From: CAVWDI01 sp963753725
GTDB taxonomy: Bacteria > Chloroflexota > Anaerolineae > Anaerolineales > UBA4823
Direction of reading: 5' to 3'
DNA: 64,000 nucleotides
Assembly (NCBI GenBank): GCA_963753725.1
Contig: CAVWDI010000021.1
Location: 310,001-374,000 of the forward strand
Shown here: positions 1-9,856 of the stretch, piece by piece
How positions within the stretch are numbered: position 1 is the first letter of the stretch
Layout: every line of letters starts with the position of its first letter
Notes under the pieces: model-generated
The model's input: the letters and a program-made list of their open reading frames with translations, nothing else
Told to the model about the DNA's origin: nothing
Database searches by the model: none
Position numbers and translations under genes: made by a program

Positions 1-1
1 A

Positions 2-862
2 GCCGCCAGCCAGGGACTGCTGCTGCCGCGTGCCCAGATCTTTTACACCCTGGAATGGCCGGCGGACCTTGAGCGGGCTCTGCACGAGATGCCCACTGCT
101 AACGACGATTTTATGAAGTTCAGTGGCTACAAGTTCCTGATTGACGGGCAGTTCCCCACCTGGTACACACACGAACCGCACCCCGGCATCAGCTGGGACA
201 TGCCCACCTGGGATATCGACCTGTTTAAAAGCGCAGTCAAACAGCTGCACGACACCGGCCTGCAGATCGCTATCCACTGCGGCGGGGACGCGGCGGTGGA
301 CCTGACTCTGGAAGCCTTCGAAGAGGCCATGAACGCCAACCCACGCCCAGACCCGCGCCACCGCATCGAGCACGCCGTGCTGACCAAACCGCACGCTACC
401 CAGAAAATGGTTGACCTGGGCGTGTCCGTCTCCTGCCAGCCGCAGTTCTTAAGATTTACCGGGTATATCGGCGAGAACCTGGGTGAGGAGCGAGCGGCGC
501 GTTTGAAAGTGACGCGTGAATGGCTGGACGCGGGCGTCAACGTAGCCCTGGGATCGGACGCCGGCTCGACGCCCTGGTATGAACCGACGGTTACCCTGGT
601 GGGAGCCATCACCCGGATTGGAACGGATGATAAACCCTTCCATCCCGAGCAAGCCATGACCGTCCAGGAGGCGCTGTATGCCCACACGATGGGCTCGGCA
701 TACGCGGGACATGAGGAAAATGTAAAAGGTTCGCTCACCCCGGGCAAGATGGCTGACCTGGTGGTGTGGAGCGATGATTTTTACAGCATCAATCCATACG
801 ATATTTTCAGAATGACTGCGGATATGACCATGATCAATGGGGAGGTTGTGCATGGAGGATAA
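2..862 (+). CDS. Amidohydrolase family 3 (YtcJ-like), C-terminal part
   Basis: The reading frame is open from base 2, so the start lies outside the window and only about the last 286 residues are present. The metal-dependent TIM-barrel hydrolase fold is indicated by IAIHCGGDAAVD (the usual HAIGD region), RHRIEHAVL, and ALGSDAGSTPW, followed by the typical tail GSLTPGKMADLVVWSDD that closes the composite beta-sandwich. These match family 3 amidohydrolases, which cleave amide or ester bonds; the substrate cannot be read from sequence. The ATG at 89 is internal. A scrap of a related tail is found at 56673-56813. The 45 bases after the stop hold nothing evident before the convergent next gene. 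Confidence 0.85.
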   Translation, partial: AASQGLLLPRAQIFYTLEWPADLERALHEMPTANDDFMKFSGYKFLIDGQFPTWYTHEPHPGISWDMPTWDIDLFKSAVKQLHDTGLQIAIHCGGDAAVDLTLEAFEEAMNANPRPDPRHRIEHAVLTKPHATQKMVDLGVSVSCQPQFLRFTGYIGENLGEERAARLKVTREWLDAGVNVALGSDAGSTPWYEPTVTLVGAITRIGTDDKPFHPEQAMTVQEALYAHTMGSAYAGHEENVKGSLTPGKMADLVVWSDDFYSINPYDIFRMTADMTMINGEVVHGG

Positions 863-907
863 AACTAAAGACAAGGGATAAGGGAAAAGGGATAGGGGAA
901 CTGTGAC

Positions 908-3900
908 TCACTTCTCACCCAACAGACCGGCGACATCCTTCCTGTTCAAAAAGCTCTCTCTCAATTCGGGCTGCTCGATTTCGGCGCTGATCACCTCGAT
1001 CTGTGAGACAGCCTCAGCCTTTAACGCATCTCCCCTATCCACTTTCCCCAGCTTGTCTGCCAACTCGGCCTGAGCGGCCAGGATTTGCCACAAACGCCAG
1101 CGAGCTTGGAGTTCATCTGCAATTTTATACGCTCTGTCCAACGCGGTTTCCGCCTGCTTATAATCACCCATTCTCAAGTGAGCGATACCGAGTGACAGGT
1201 ACATCTGGTGCAGCATATTTTTATTCCTGGTGGAGAGCAGTTCTTTTATCCTACCTTCACAAAACTTTTGGGCTTCTTCATCCTGCCCTAGAGCCAGCAT
1301 TAACTTGACCTGGATTTCGTGCACATAATCTCTGGTTAATATGTTTGTCACGGTAAGATCGAAATCGCGGCTGGCGAACAAATGCCTAGCGCCCTCCAGG
1401 TCCCCCTGCTGGATATTCAAGTTCGCTTTCTCCAGAGTGATCATCGACCCAAACATTCCTAACAAGCCGGTAGTTTCCTGGAAGCCTGATAAGGCTTGGT
1501 CAACAAAAAAGGCTGCTTTATCCAATGCATTTAATTCGATATACAGGTGAACGAGGCGCGCTTGTCCCCAGATCTCCCCGATATAGAAACCGGATTCTCT
1601 GCCCATCCTATATGTAATTTCATAGCTGCTCAGCGCCTGGCTGATATTGCCGCGATCCTCGTATACAGATCCAATATATAAACGGCTGAATCCAATCCCC
1701 CACGGGTTGTTGATTGAATCACTGATGCGCTTGGCCTCCTCTGATACAGCGATGGCCTCTTCATATTTTCCCATGTAGCTGGTGATAAAACTCAAGGCGG
1801 AGAGACTGTCCACCAGCATGGGCTGGTTGTCCAGTTTCCGCCACATTTTGACAGCTTGTTTGACCGCATGGTTTGCTTTTTCGATCTCCAATACGCCGAA
1901 ATAGACGTACGGCAGGTCGTTGTAAATATATGCCAATATTTCATCATTTGCGCCTTTTTTTGCTAGTTCCAATCCCCTTTCGCCCGCCGCCACACCCTCC
2001 TCAGCCCGGCCTTCAATGCGGTACATATTCATTAAGTTCCACAAAATACGGGCCTGGGAATCCTTGTCATCCAGTTCCTCTGCCAGGTCCAGGGCTTCTT
2101 TCGATAGAGATTCCGCCTTGGCTGCATCTGCCAGTTCGCTGGCCATTGAAAATACCGTACCGAGGGAAACCAAAGCCTGCAGTTCCAACTCAGAAAGATC
2201 CAAATCCTGGGCGCGAGCCAACTGCTCTTCATAGAGATCAATCGCTTCCTGGAAATGTGACTCGAGTTCAAGCGCACGCCCCAAACGTTTGTACAAGTAA
2301 CTTAGATTTTCAAAATCCGTATCCTCTATTTTCTTCACCTGTTCCAGAGCAGCGCGGTAATGCGAAATCGCCAGCGCATTGGCGTACAGCCGGTAGGCGT
2401 TATCACCGGCCAGCGTGTAGTATTTTACAGCCTGCGGGTGGCTGCCCGCTTCGGCAAAGTGCATGCCTAACTGCGGCGCCAGCTCGCTCAATTGTGCTGG
2501 ATAAAGGCGCTCGACCGTTTCAGCGGCACGTAAGTGTAATTCCCGGCGCCGCTTTTTCAGAATTGAACTGTAAGCGCTCTCCTGGATCATCGGGTTGCGA
2601 AAGCTGTATTCCACCTCAGGCTGGCGGGCAGCCTCGTCAATCATTTCCAGGCGCAGTAGATTTTTAAGATGCCCTTCGATCTCACGGGCGGCGGCATTTA
2701 CCCCGTTACCCATTTCTATCAAAACACGTTCGCGGAACCTGCGCCCGATCACCGAAGCATGCTGCAGGGCCTGGCGGGTACCTTCATCAAGCAGATCGAT
2801 GCGTGCGGTTAATAATGACTGCAGGCTGTCCGGGATTTGATCGGTGAGCGCGTCAGCATCTGCATACCAGTTAAGCGCTTTACCCTGCTCTTTTTCGATC
2901 CCATCCTGTACCAAAACGAGATTGTCAATCAAAGAGCGCAGCACTTCTTCAATAAAGAACGGGTTACCGCCCGCCCGGTCGATAATCTGAGCTCGGAGTT
3001 CTCCAGGTATATGCGGCTGATCCAACAGGCTGTCGATAACCGCGCTGCATTCCATTTCTGAAAGGATATCCAGCTGGATTTCGGTATAACGATGGTAAAA
3101 ATCCTCATCCAAATTTTGTTTAAGCGTCCAGCTGGGCGCATCCCGATCGGGACGAAAAGTGAATACCATAACCAGCGGCAGCTTTTCCACCGAATGCAAA
3201 AGGTGCTGGAGCAGTTCAATGGAGGCCCAATCGCTCCAGTGGATATCTTCAAAAACCAGCACCGCCGGCATATCGCTGAACAGATTTGTGAATAAAGCAC
3301 CGGAAGCTCTGTACAATTCGCGCTTAAAAGCTTCACCTTCCAGCGGTGCACCGCCCTCTTCCAGTTCCAGCCCCAGCAGAGTTTGCAGGACACGTTTTGA
3401 TCCAGGTATTTGCGATGATTCCAGGCTGCTTAATAACATGTCCAATTTATTCAAATGAATATCAACTGGTTCATCGCCCTCGACGTCCATCAATTGGCGC
3501 AGTAAACGGCGGATCAAGCTGTAGGCCTGGCTACTTTCGTATGAGCGGCAGTTGATCTGGTAAGTGAATTTATCCGGAATATTTTGCCAGTCAAACAGAG
3601 CTTCACCAATCAAACGGCTCTTCCCCAGTCCGGCCTCGCTGATTACACTCACAATGCGTCCAATCCCATCTTCAGCCTGAGCCAGGACTACTTTAAGCTG
3701 GGCCAGTTCCTCATCTCGTCCAACCAGTACGGCCTGTTTCCCAGCAATGCCCATTCTGCGTTTGGAAGCCCGTCTGCGTCTGATAACGCGGTAGGTTTTC
3801 AGCGGCTCTACCTTACCTTTTAGTTGGAGCTCTCCCATTTCCAACAAATCGAAAGATGGTTTAATCAAGCGCTGGGTGTCCTGACTGATTAATATTGTGC

Positions 3901-4666
3901 CAGGCTCCGCAGCCGCTTCCATGCGCGAGGCCACATTGACCGCATCCCCCAGGGCAGTGTATTCCATGCGCAGATCTGAGCCCACCGCGCCCACCACCAC
4001 CATTCCGGTGTTGATGCCTACCCGCACGTTGAAATCGATACCGTACTCCAACTCTACCTGCTCGCGCAGCGGCTGCATCCCTGAAATAATGTCCAGCCCG
4101 GTTAAAGCAGCCCGCTGCGGATCGTCTTCATGGGCGATCGGAGCTCCAAAGAAAGCCAGAATGGCGTCGCCCATCAAACGCGCCACCATTCCTTCATATT
4201 TGTAAACCGGTTTGATCATGAATTCGAAGGCTTTGTTGATCACCTCCGTCCAATCTTCGGGGTCAAGCTGCTCCGCAGCGGCTGTGGAGCCCATCACATC
4301 GCAGAACATCATGGTCACCACACGTCTTTCCCCGACCATACGGTCCTCACTGCGGGCCGCGTTCAATTTGTTGACCAGCTCTTTGGGTATATACCTGCTC
4401 AGCGCCGATTCCGCCTCTGCAGCTACACCCTTTGAACGCTCGGGGACTAACTCGGATGATGGGCTGGCGCCGCTCTTGTTGTCAAACGCCGGCTGAACGG
4501 CCAGTCCTACCTGTTCGCCGACCTGTTCTCCACAGTGATCGCAGAAATTTGCCGAGATTGGCAGCTTGGTATCACAGCCCAAACACACCACGGTTATCCT
4601 CTCTCCGCAGTTAAGGCAAAAATTTGCTGTATCCCGGTTAGTATGCTGGCAGTAAGGGCAAATCAA
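908..4666 (-). CDS. Zinc-ribbon / adenylate cyclase / AAA-type ATPase / TPR signalling protein
   Basis: A protein of about 1252 residues. Order of parts: two N-terminal zinc ribbons (CPYC..CLNCGE and CLGC..CDHCGE, residues about 3-50), a class III nucleotide cyclase domain (RRVVTMMFCDVMGST, GDAILAFFGAP, GDAVNVASRME; about 115-290), a STAND/AAA-like ATPase with Walker A SEAGLGKSRL and Walker B VLVFEDIHWSD (about 320-640), then many TPR-like helical repeats to the end. I chose the TTG at 4666 because GGAG lies 7 bases upstream and the first zinc ribbon starts right after it; an upstream ATG at 4753 would overlap the neighbour. Bacterial proteins of this build are presumed signal-responsive cyclases, but cyclase activity is unproven. 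The frame is intact over 3.7 kb, unlike many neighbours. Confidence 0.9.
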   Translation of the reverse strand: MICPYCQHTNRDTANFCLNCGERITVVCLGCDTKLPISANFCDHCGEQVGEQVGLAVQPAFDNKSGASPSSELVPERSKGVAAEAESALSRYIPKELVNKLNAARSEDRMVGERRVVTMMFCDVMGSTAAAEQLDPEDWTEVINKAFEFMIKPVYKYEGMVARLMGDAILAFFGAPIAHEDDPQRAALTGLDIISGMQPLREQVELEYGIDFNVRVGINTGMVVVGAVGSDLRMEYTALGDAVNVASRMEAAAEPGTILISQDTQRLIKPSFDLLEMGELQLKGKVEPLKTYRVIRRRRASKRRMGIAGKQAVLVGRDEELAQLKVVLAQAEDGIGRIVSVISEAGLGKSRLIGEALFDWQNIPDKFTYQINCRSYESSQAYSLIRRLLRQLMDVEGDEPVDIHLNKLDMLLSSLESSQIPGSKRVLQTLLGLELEEGGAPLEGEAFKRELYRASGALFTNLFSDMPAVLVFEDIHWSDWASIELLQHLLHSVEKLPLVMVFTFRPDRDAPSWTLKQNLDEDFYHRYTEIQLDILSEMECSAVIDSLLDQPHIPGELRAQIIDRAGGNPFFIEEVLRSLIDNLVLVQDGIEKEQGKALNWYADADALTDQIPDSLQSLLTARIDLLDEGTRQALQHASVIGRRFRERVLIEMGNGVNAAAREIEGHLKNLLRLEMIDEAARQPEVEYSFRNPMIQESAYSSILKKRRRELHLRAAETVERLYPAQLSELAPQLGMHFAEAGSHPQAVKYYTLAGDNAYRLYANALAISHYRAALEQVKKIEDTDFENLSYLYKRLGRALELESHFQEAIDLYEEQLARAQDLDLSELELQALVSLGTVFSMASELADAAKAESLSKEALDLAEELDDKDSQARILWNLMNMYRIEGRAEEGVAAGERGLELAKKGANDEILAYIYNDLPYVYFGVLEIEKANHAVKQAVKMWRKLDNQPMLVDSLSALSFITSYMGKYEEAIAVSEEAKRISDSINNPWGIGFSRLYIGSVYEDRGNISQALSSYEITYRMGRESGFYIGEIWGQARLVHLYIELNALDKAAFFVDQALSGFQETTGLLGMFGSMITLEKANLNIQQGDLEGARHLFASRDFDLTVTNILTRDYVHEIQVKLMLALGQDEEAQKFCEGRIKELLSTRNKNMLHQMYLSLGIAHLRMGDYKQAETALDRAYKIADELQARWRLWQILAAQAELADKLGKVDRGDALKAEAVSQIEVISAEIEQPELRESFLNRKDVAGLLGEK

Positions 4667-4685
4667 ATTAATTCTCCAGAAAATC

Positions 4686-5690
4686 TTAGATATCGTCCAC
4701 TTCTTTAAAAACACGCAGCGCCCGTAGGGTGATCCATTTGCTAAGTGCCCCACGCTGCTCTATATCGACCCACATCTTGCCGTTCAGAGATTTGTCCATT
4801 TTCCAACGGCCTTCTTCGTCCTGTTTGCTCAAGATAAACTCCAGAGCATTGACCAGTCGCGGATCGCCGCCATACCCCAGGTCGACAAGCACAGAAGCGG
4901 TCTCGAGAATATCGCTGCGGTAGCTAAGCGGGAAACCGAATTTAAACCAGGTGGAATTAATGCGCTCCGTGAAGGGGTAATCGGCCTCGGCCAACTCATG
5001 GCTGAGTAAAAATTCAGCGCCCACTTCTACAGCGCGCGCCATCGTTGGGCTTTGCTGTCCAGAAGGAACTAAAGCCAGCGCTTTAAGCGCCTTGGCAGCG
5101 CCCCAGGCGCAAGGTTGCTTTTGGTTTTGAGCGCAAGTGAAGCCTGGACCGCAGGTGCCAGATTTGAAATATTTGATCTGTCCTTCACCTGTGATTGCCT
5201 CAGCTTCCCATTTTATAGCTGCTTGAATACGTGGTTCTTCAACATCGGAACCCAACCGCAACAACGCATACAGCGGTTCGCCGTTGAGGCAGTGAATTAC
5301 TGCGCTGGGCACCGGCTTACGGCTCTCTGAAAATGCCCCATTCGCGGTCAGATTGTTGTTCAGGAGGTACTCACAGCCGCGGCGCACGCGCTCATCACGT
5401 CCATCGGCTCCCAGTTCAGCCAGAAAGATGACCTGCCAGAGAGTAACCTTGTAACTGGGAGCGTAACCACCTCCCGGCCTGGCCCAATATCCCTCCGGAC
5501 TCTGCGCGGCAAGGATCACCGGCACCGGGCCAGTACGCATAACCTGCTGGCGCGCCTCGATCACCTCAGGTTCATCTGGTTTTCTACCCAATAGTTGGTC
5601 AGCGCCAGATAACGAACCCCAGGATCATGCGAGGATTTCCTCCAGCAGCCAGGGCAAGGGATCGCTCCTCAATCGATTTAACCATTTCAT
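4686..5690 (-). CDS. Terpenoid-cyclase/prenyltransferase-fold protein, two compensating frameshifts near its start
   Basis: About 330 residues of alpha-toroid repeats in the style of squalene-hopene cyclase and prenyltransferase relatives (PVILAAQSPEGYW, CEYLLNNNLTANGAF, LEFILSKQDEEGRWKMD). The DxDD cyclase motif is not seen, so it is probably not a hopene synthase; family members of this size are mostly uncharacterised. The start is ATG 5690 (MKWLNRLRSDPLPWLLEE). The frame is then lost near 5620 and regained near 5590; between them another frame reads DPGVRYLALTNYW, which belongs to the family pattern. Two nearby indels therefore cancel out. It lies 19 bases upstream of the cyclase gene on the same strand and may be co-transcribed with it. 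Confidence 0.7.
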
Positions 5691-5770
5691 AGATATTCGA
5701 CCCATTATACCGAGAATCCTGCACTTGACCATTTATCCACACCGGGATAAGCAATCTTAATCCATGTTAC

Positions 5771-5800
5771 AATACCCTAAATCTCGTGAGATTTGGTATT
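5771..5800 (+). promoter_or_regulatory. Leader hairpin upstream of RRM gene
   Basis: AATACC pairs with GGTATT (5771-5776 with 5795-5800) and AAATCTC with GAGATTT (5779-5785 with 5788-5794), a nearly continuous 13-pair stem. It lies between the divergent prenyltransferase-like gene and the RRM gene, just before the terminator-like hairpin at 5806-5841. It may be part of a 5' leader of the RRM transcript; no promoter is certain (TACAAT at 5768-5773 is a weak -10). Confidence 0.45.
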
Positions 5801-5805
5801 AAAAG

Positions 5806-5841
5806 CCCGCCAGACCCTCATTTGGGATGGCGGGTTTTTTT
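5806..5841 (+). terminator. Rho-independent terminator or attenuator 48 bases before the RRM gene
   Basis: CCCGCCA (5806-5812) pairs with TGGCGGG (5828-5834), with an inner CCC/GGG pair, followed directly by seven T. No plus-strand gene ends here, because the upstream neighbour is on the minus strand, so this is more likely an attenuator in the RRM leader than the end of another transcript. Alternatively it ends a small RNA that begins near 5780. Confidence 0.6.
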
Positions 5842-5889
5842 CGTAACTGCGTTTTGAGATATAAATTATTAAAAGTAGGAGTTTTGCTT

Positions 5890-6180
5890 ATGGATGTTAG
5901 TATATATGTTGGAAATTTATCTTACACTAAAACTGAAGACGATTTGCGCGATCTGTTTTCGCAAGCCGGTACGGTTGTGGATGTCAAATTGATTATGGAT
6001 CGCGACAGCGGACGTTCGAAAGGATTTGCCTTCATCGAAATGACCACCCAGGTAGAAGCAGAAAAAGCGATCACACTGTTCAACGGCACAATGGTAGACG
6101 AACGCCCCCTGAAAGTAAATATCGCCCGCCCAGAGAAAAAACGCTCGAATAGACGAGGCGGCGGGTACAGAAGCTATTGA
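5890..6180 (+). CDS. Small RNA-binding protein, single RRM domain
   Basis: A 96-residue protein with one RNA-recognition motif: RNP-2 is IYVGNL and RNP-1 is KGFAFIEM, followed by a short basic Arg/Gly tail (KKRSNRRGGGYRSY). This is the build of bacterial and cyanobacterial Rbp proteins, which bind single-stranded RNA and are often cold-induced. ATG 5890 is chosen because AGGAG lies 8 bases upstream and the RRM begins at residue 3; an in-frame ATG at 5827 would fall inside the terminator hairpin. Two hairpins precede it (5771-5841), so regulation by attenuation, perhaps by the protein itself, is possible but inferred. The 338 bases after it hold only the promoter and operator of the next operon. 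Confidence 0.92.
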   Translation: MDVSIYVGNLSYTKTEDDLRDLFSQAGTVVDVKLIMDRDSGRSKGFAFIEMTTQVEAEKAITLFNGTMVDERPLKVNIARPEKKRSNRRGGGYRSY

Positions 6181-6408
6181 TTAAATAAGACCGAGTCCTA
6201 TCCGAATAGGCTTGTACACGATCTGACGCTCTGCACAATTCAGTCAATGGAGCACCTAATTTATAAATTTGAAAATAGTAATGTCAGCAACCTGACAGAA
6301 TAAGTGTTTTAAACTCGCCTCATCCAAAGCTGCGGACGAAAATGTCCCCACAAGTGCCGCTAAAAACCCAAAAATCACAATAAAAACAATAATATTTTCA
6401 GTTTCCTC

Positions 6409-6437
6409 TTGACAGGCGAGGAAAACTCTTATATTAT
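6409..6437 (+). promoter_or_regulatory. Sigma-70-like promoter of the liv operon
   Basis: TTGACA at 6409-6414 and TATTAT at 6432-6437, separated by 17 bases, 82 bases upstream of the livK start. It is a near-consensus housekeeping promoter, with an inverted repeat (6452-6472) placed where a repressor would block it. Confidence 0.75.
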
Positions 6438-6451
6438 TCTTACAATTGATT

Positions 6452-6472
6452 AAATGAAACAGCGTTTCATTT
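6452..6472. promoter_or_regulatory. 21-base palindromic operator AAATGAAAC-N3-GTTTCATTT
   Basis: Two perfect 9-base arms around a 3-base centre, 15 bases downstream of the -10 hexamer. The size and spacing fit a dimeric TetR- or GntR-type repressor. No such regulator is encoded nearby; the IclR at 19617-20415 is the closest candidate of another family. Confidence 0.6.
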
Positions 6473-6518
6473 ATAGGAACACCCAGTCTGAATCAAACAA
6501 ACTAAAAGGAGGTTTCAG

Positions 6519-7798
6519 ATGAGAAGAAGTATATTTATCCTATTGTCGTTAACCATCACCATTGCCCTGCTGCTGGGCGCTTGCACCAGCACCGCCACCC
6601 AACCCCCCGCGGAAGAGCCTGTGGAGGAGGTCGCCGAAGAGGCGCCTGCTGAAGAGGAAGCACCCGCGGAAGAGCCTGCGGAGGAAGAGATGGCAGAGGA
6701 AATGGAACCAATCAAAATCGGACTGTATGCCCCGCTAACAGGCCCAGTTGCATTTTTAGGCGAGGGTTTCGACCTGGGCATCACTCTGGCGATCGAAGAT
6801 CTGGGAGGCGAGATTGACGGCCACCCGATTGAATACTCCACTGCCGATAACAAGTGTAATCCAACTGACGCGGTGAACGCAGCCAGCAAGCTGATCGATG
6901 TCGACCAGGTAGACGCCATAATAGGCGGCGGCTGCAGTTCAGCCACTGTCGGCGCATTACCCATCATCGCTGAGGGCGAGACACCTTCCGTTTCGGCGAC
7001 ATCTACAAACCCCGGTATTTATAACCAGATCGGCGCCGGTGGAAGTCCGTGGAGTTTCCGCATCAATCCTGACGACCTGATCATGGCCCAGGGTTTTGCA
7101 GAATTCATCCAGGAAAATGGCGCTAACTCGGTCTCACTGGTTGCTGAAAACACCGACTTCGGCCGAGGCGCGATTGGGGCCTACAAGCCGATTTTCGAGG
7201 GCCTGGGAGTTGAACAGGTCTCCGAAGATTATTTCGACCTGGGCACTGCAGATTTCCGTCCTGCGCTAACCGCGATGAAGGGCGCGGATGGTGATGCGGT
7301 CTTGATCGTCATGACAGAGAATGACTGTGCGAACTTCATGCGCCAGTATCGTGAAGTGGGCGTGGAAGCGGCTGTTTACTCACGGGCGCGTGCACCTCGC
7401 CGCTCTTCCTCGAACTGACCGAAGATGATCCGACCATCGGTGAGGGCATCGTTGAGTTCGCTTTCTTCAACAAGCACCAGGATCCCGATCTAGCCGATAA
7501 GTTCCAGGAACGCTTCGATACACCCCTGACCGGTCACCGCATGGGCGGCTATTATGCCATGTACTATACGCTTGCTCCCGTAATCAGCGGGTTGATCCAG
7601 TCGGGCACGGAAGTCACCCGTGAGAATATCCAGGCTGCGCTTGAGGAGTTTGAGATCGACACACCAGCTGGTCAAATCAAGTTTGACGATCACAACCAGG
7701 CCTACACCAACGGTGTTCTAACCGTCAACAAAGATGGTGAGGTTGTCCTGCTTGAAACCATCACCCTTGGTCCGGTCGATCACTCATCCGTCGAATAA
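6519..7798 (+). CDS. livK: Branched-chain-amino-acid-type ABC transporter, substrate-binding lipoprotein (one frameshift)
   Basis: A periplasmic-type binding protein of the LivK/Peripla_BP_6 family, about 426 residues when joined. It has a lipoprotein signal with lipobox LLGAC, then a 40-residue Glu/Pro/Ala linker, then the binding domain starting PIKIGLYAPLTGPVAFLGEG. AAGGAGG stands 6 bases before ATG 6519. The frame breaks near 7385 at CACGGGCG: adding one G restores VYSRGACTSPLFLELTEDD, so this is very likely a lost base in a GGG run. The second half, to 7798, keeps the C-lobe (FNKHQDPDLADKFQERF and onward). First gene of the operon, behind the promoter at 6409. Ligands of this family range beyond amino acids (amides, urea, aromatic acids). 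Confidence 0.9.
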
Positions 7799-7815
7799 TT
7801 TATCAATATGAAAAA

Positions 7816-7842
7816 TAGCGCGGGGTGTAAAACCCCGCGCTA
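7816..7842 (+). promoter_or_regulatory. Intercistronic hairpin between livK and livH
   Basis: TAGCGCGGGG and CCCCGCGCTA form a perfect 10-pair GC-rich stem with a 7-base loop, not followed by a T-run. Such hairpins after binding-protein genes commonly stabilise the upstream message so that the receptor exceeds the permease; that role is inferred here. Confidence 0.6.
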
Positions 7843-7877
7843 ACCTTAATTAAAAAACTAGAGGGGTTGTCTATTCC

Positions 7878-8765
7878 ATGTCACCCGAACTAGCGTTCTT
7901 CTTAGAAACCCTGCTCAACGGCCTGACTCTGGGGGGCTTGTATGCGCTTATAACGCTGGGCTTAGCATTGACCTTCAGCGTAATCGATCTGGTCAACTTC
8001 GCACACGGCGACCTTTTTATGATGGGGGCATATACATTCTTTGTGCTGATGAACCTTAAATCGGTACAGCTGCCCTACGCCATCATCGTACTATTAGTTA
8101 TTTTATTTACTGCAATTTACGCTATCGTAATCGAACGCATCGCCATTCATCCCATTATTAACAGGAGTTGGCGGACCCATGCAGTGACAACCCTTGGGCT
8201 GTCTATCATCCTGCAGAACGCCGCCCTGATCATTTTCACCAGCGACCCGAAACAGGTCCCCACACCCCTTTCAGCAACCATTATTTCTCCGCTGGGAATC
8301 CGGACATCTGTGCAGAGAGTTTTGATTATCGCGGTTGTGATCCTGGTGTTCTTCGGATTACAGTGGTTCGTAAAAAACACCAAGCTCGGAAAAACGATCC
8401 GCGCTGTATCGCAAAACCGGGACATGTGTGAAGTAGTCGGGATCGATGTGCGCAAAATTGCTCTAATCACATTCGGGATCGGCGGCGCCATCACTGGTTT
8501 AGCGGCCGCGCTGGTATCTCCGCTCTACAGCGTTTACCCCAATATGGGTCTGCTGCTGACCCTTAAAGCCCTGGCCGCGATTGTAATGGGCGGCATGGGA
8601 CAGGTCAACGGCGCCATATACTCAGCATTTCTGCTGGGCACCGTCGAAATCTTTCTTTGGGAGTTACGTATCATTCGCATTTAAAGACGTCGTGTCGTTC
8701 GGGCTGTTTATCCTTGTTCTGCTCGTGCGCCCCGCGGCCTCTTCGGAAGGAAAATCGGGTTATGA
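7878..8765 (+). CDS. livH: Liv-type ABC transporter permease 1 (two frameshifts near the end)
   Basis: Integral membrane permease of the LivH family, about 295 residues when joined. It starts ELAFFLETLLNGLTLGGLYALITLGLAL and carries the family signature around VVGIDVRKIALITFGIGGAITGLAAAL, with 7-8 predicted membrane spans. Frame is lost near 8660 (an extra base around ATCTTTC) where the next frame reads FGSYVSFAFKDVVSFGLFILVLLVRP. It is lost again near 8731 in a CCCC run; one more C gives RPRGLFGRKIGL and a stop at 8763-8765. That stop overlaps the livM ATG (ATGA), as expected of coupled permease genes, which supports both corrections. Confidence 0.85.
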
Positions 8766-9856
8766 GCGCCCATAAGGGTGTAATGACCCCTCAAGGGAAA
8801 ACCATGGACCTGCGAAGTAAATCGGTGCGGATTATCCTGCTTGTAATACTCAGCCTGGCCGTATTGGTTTTACCGCGCTTCTTCCCCAGCACATATATGG
8901 TCAACGCCATGATCGACAGCGTGCGCTGGATCATCTTCGCCCTGAGCTTCGACCTGATCGCCGGTCATGTAGGCGCGGTGTCGTTAGGACATCCCATTTT
9001 CTATGGTGTTGGCGCGTATGTAACCGCAATTATTGGCATAGAACTCGGCCTGGGATTTTTCGGCAGCACCTGGTTGTCCGCGATATTAATGGCCTTGCTG
9101 GCATTATTCCTGGGAATTGCATTCTTCCGCATCCGCGGGGTTACATTCGCCATCGGCACGCTGGGAGCGCTGATTATCGCCCAGCTGATCACGTTAAATG
9201 CATTCGATATCACAGGCGGCCCGCTGTGTGTCAAAGGGGTACCCCGTCCAGAATTCACCATTCCATTTACCAACAGTACCATAACCATCTCACAGCCGAT
9301 ACAATATTATTATTTACTGCTTCCGTTGATGGTTCTTACGATCGTTGTTTACAGACTGCTCACAACGCAGCGCATCGGGCGTGCATTCACAGCCGTGCGT
9401 GAAGATGAAATCCGCGCTTCTGCCGTTGGGGTATTCCCACTGCGTTACAAATTGCTGGCCTTTGCAGTCGGCGCCGGTTTGATCGGGGCTTTGGGTAGCT
9501 TCCAGGCTCAATATATCACCATCGTATGCCCATCGGACCTGGCTCTAGCCCTCACCACCACCTTATTGATCATCGTATTTGTGGGCGGCGTAGGACACAT
9601 CCGCGGCGTGATCATCGGGGCAATCATATTCAGCGGCCTGCCGCGGCTGCTGGAAGTGAGCGGAGTACGCTTGTTCACACCTGCCTATCAGCAGATCGCT
9701 TATGGACTTATCCTGATCCTGGTGATGATCTATATGCCCGATGGTCTGGATGGCTTTATCTCCCGGACAACGGAAAGGTTCCGCCGGGCTAAAAAGCTGC
9801 CTTCCGATGTGACTGAAAGTGATGCAGATAGTCATGGGGGAGATAATTCCACATGA
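8762..9856 (+). CDS. livM: Liv-type ABC transporter permease 2
   Basis: Intact 364-residue membrane permease of the LivM family. ATG 8762 overlaps the corrected livH stop by four bases. An N-terminal hydrophobic stretch is followed by FDLIAGHVGAVSLGHPIFYGVGAYV (the LivM hallmark), and by the cytoplasmic EAA-like segment GRAFTAVREDEIRASAVGV that contacts the ATPases. Its last codons overlap livG by 4 bases. The order K-H-M-G-F is the standard one for this importer type. The C-terminus ends in a short hydrophilic tail. Confidence 0.93.
   Translation: MSAHKGVMTPQGKTMDLRSKSVRIILLVILSLAVLVLPRFFPSTYMVNAMIDSVRWIIFALSFDLIAGHVGAVSLGHPIFYGVGAYVTAIIGIELGLGFFGSTWLSAILMALLALFLGIAFFRIRGVTFAIGTLGALIIAQLITLNAFDITGGPLCVKGVPRPEFTIPFTNSTITISQPIQYYYLLLPLMVLTIVVYRLLTTQRIGRAFTAVREDEIRASAVGVFPLRYKLLAFAVGAGLIGALGSFQAQYITIVCPSDLALALTTTLLIIVFVGGVGHIRGVIIGAIIFSGLPRLLEVSGVRLFTPAYQQIAYGLILILVMIYMPDGLDGFISRTTERFRRAKKLPSDVTESDADSHGGDNST

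Noticed and set aside
127..747. Long minus-strand open frame over the amidohydrolase
   Set aside because: Shadow of the coding strand; its protein has no recognisable family pattern and is rich in Ser/Arg/Pro as expected of an antisense frame.
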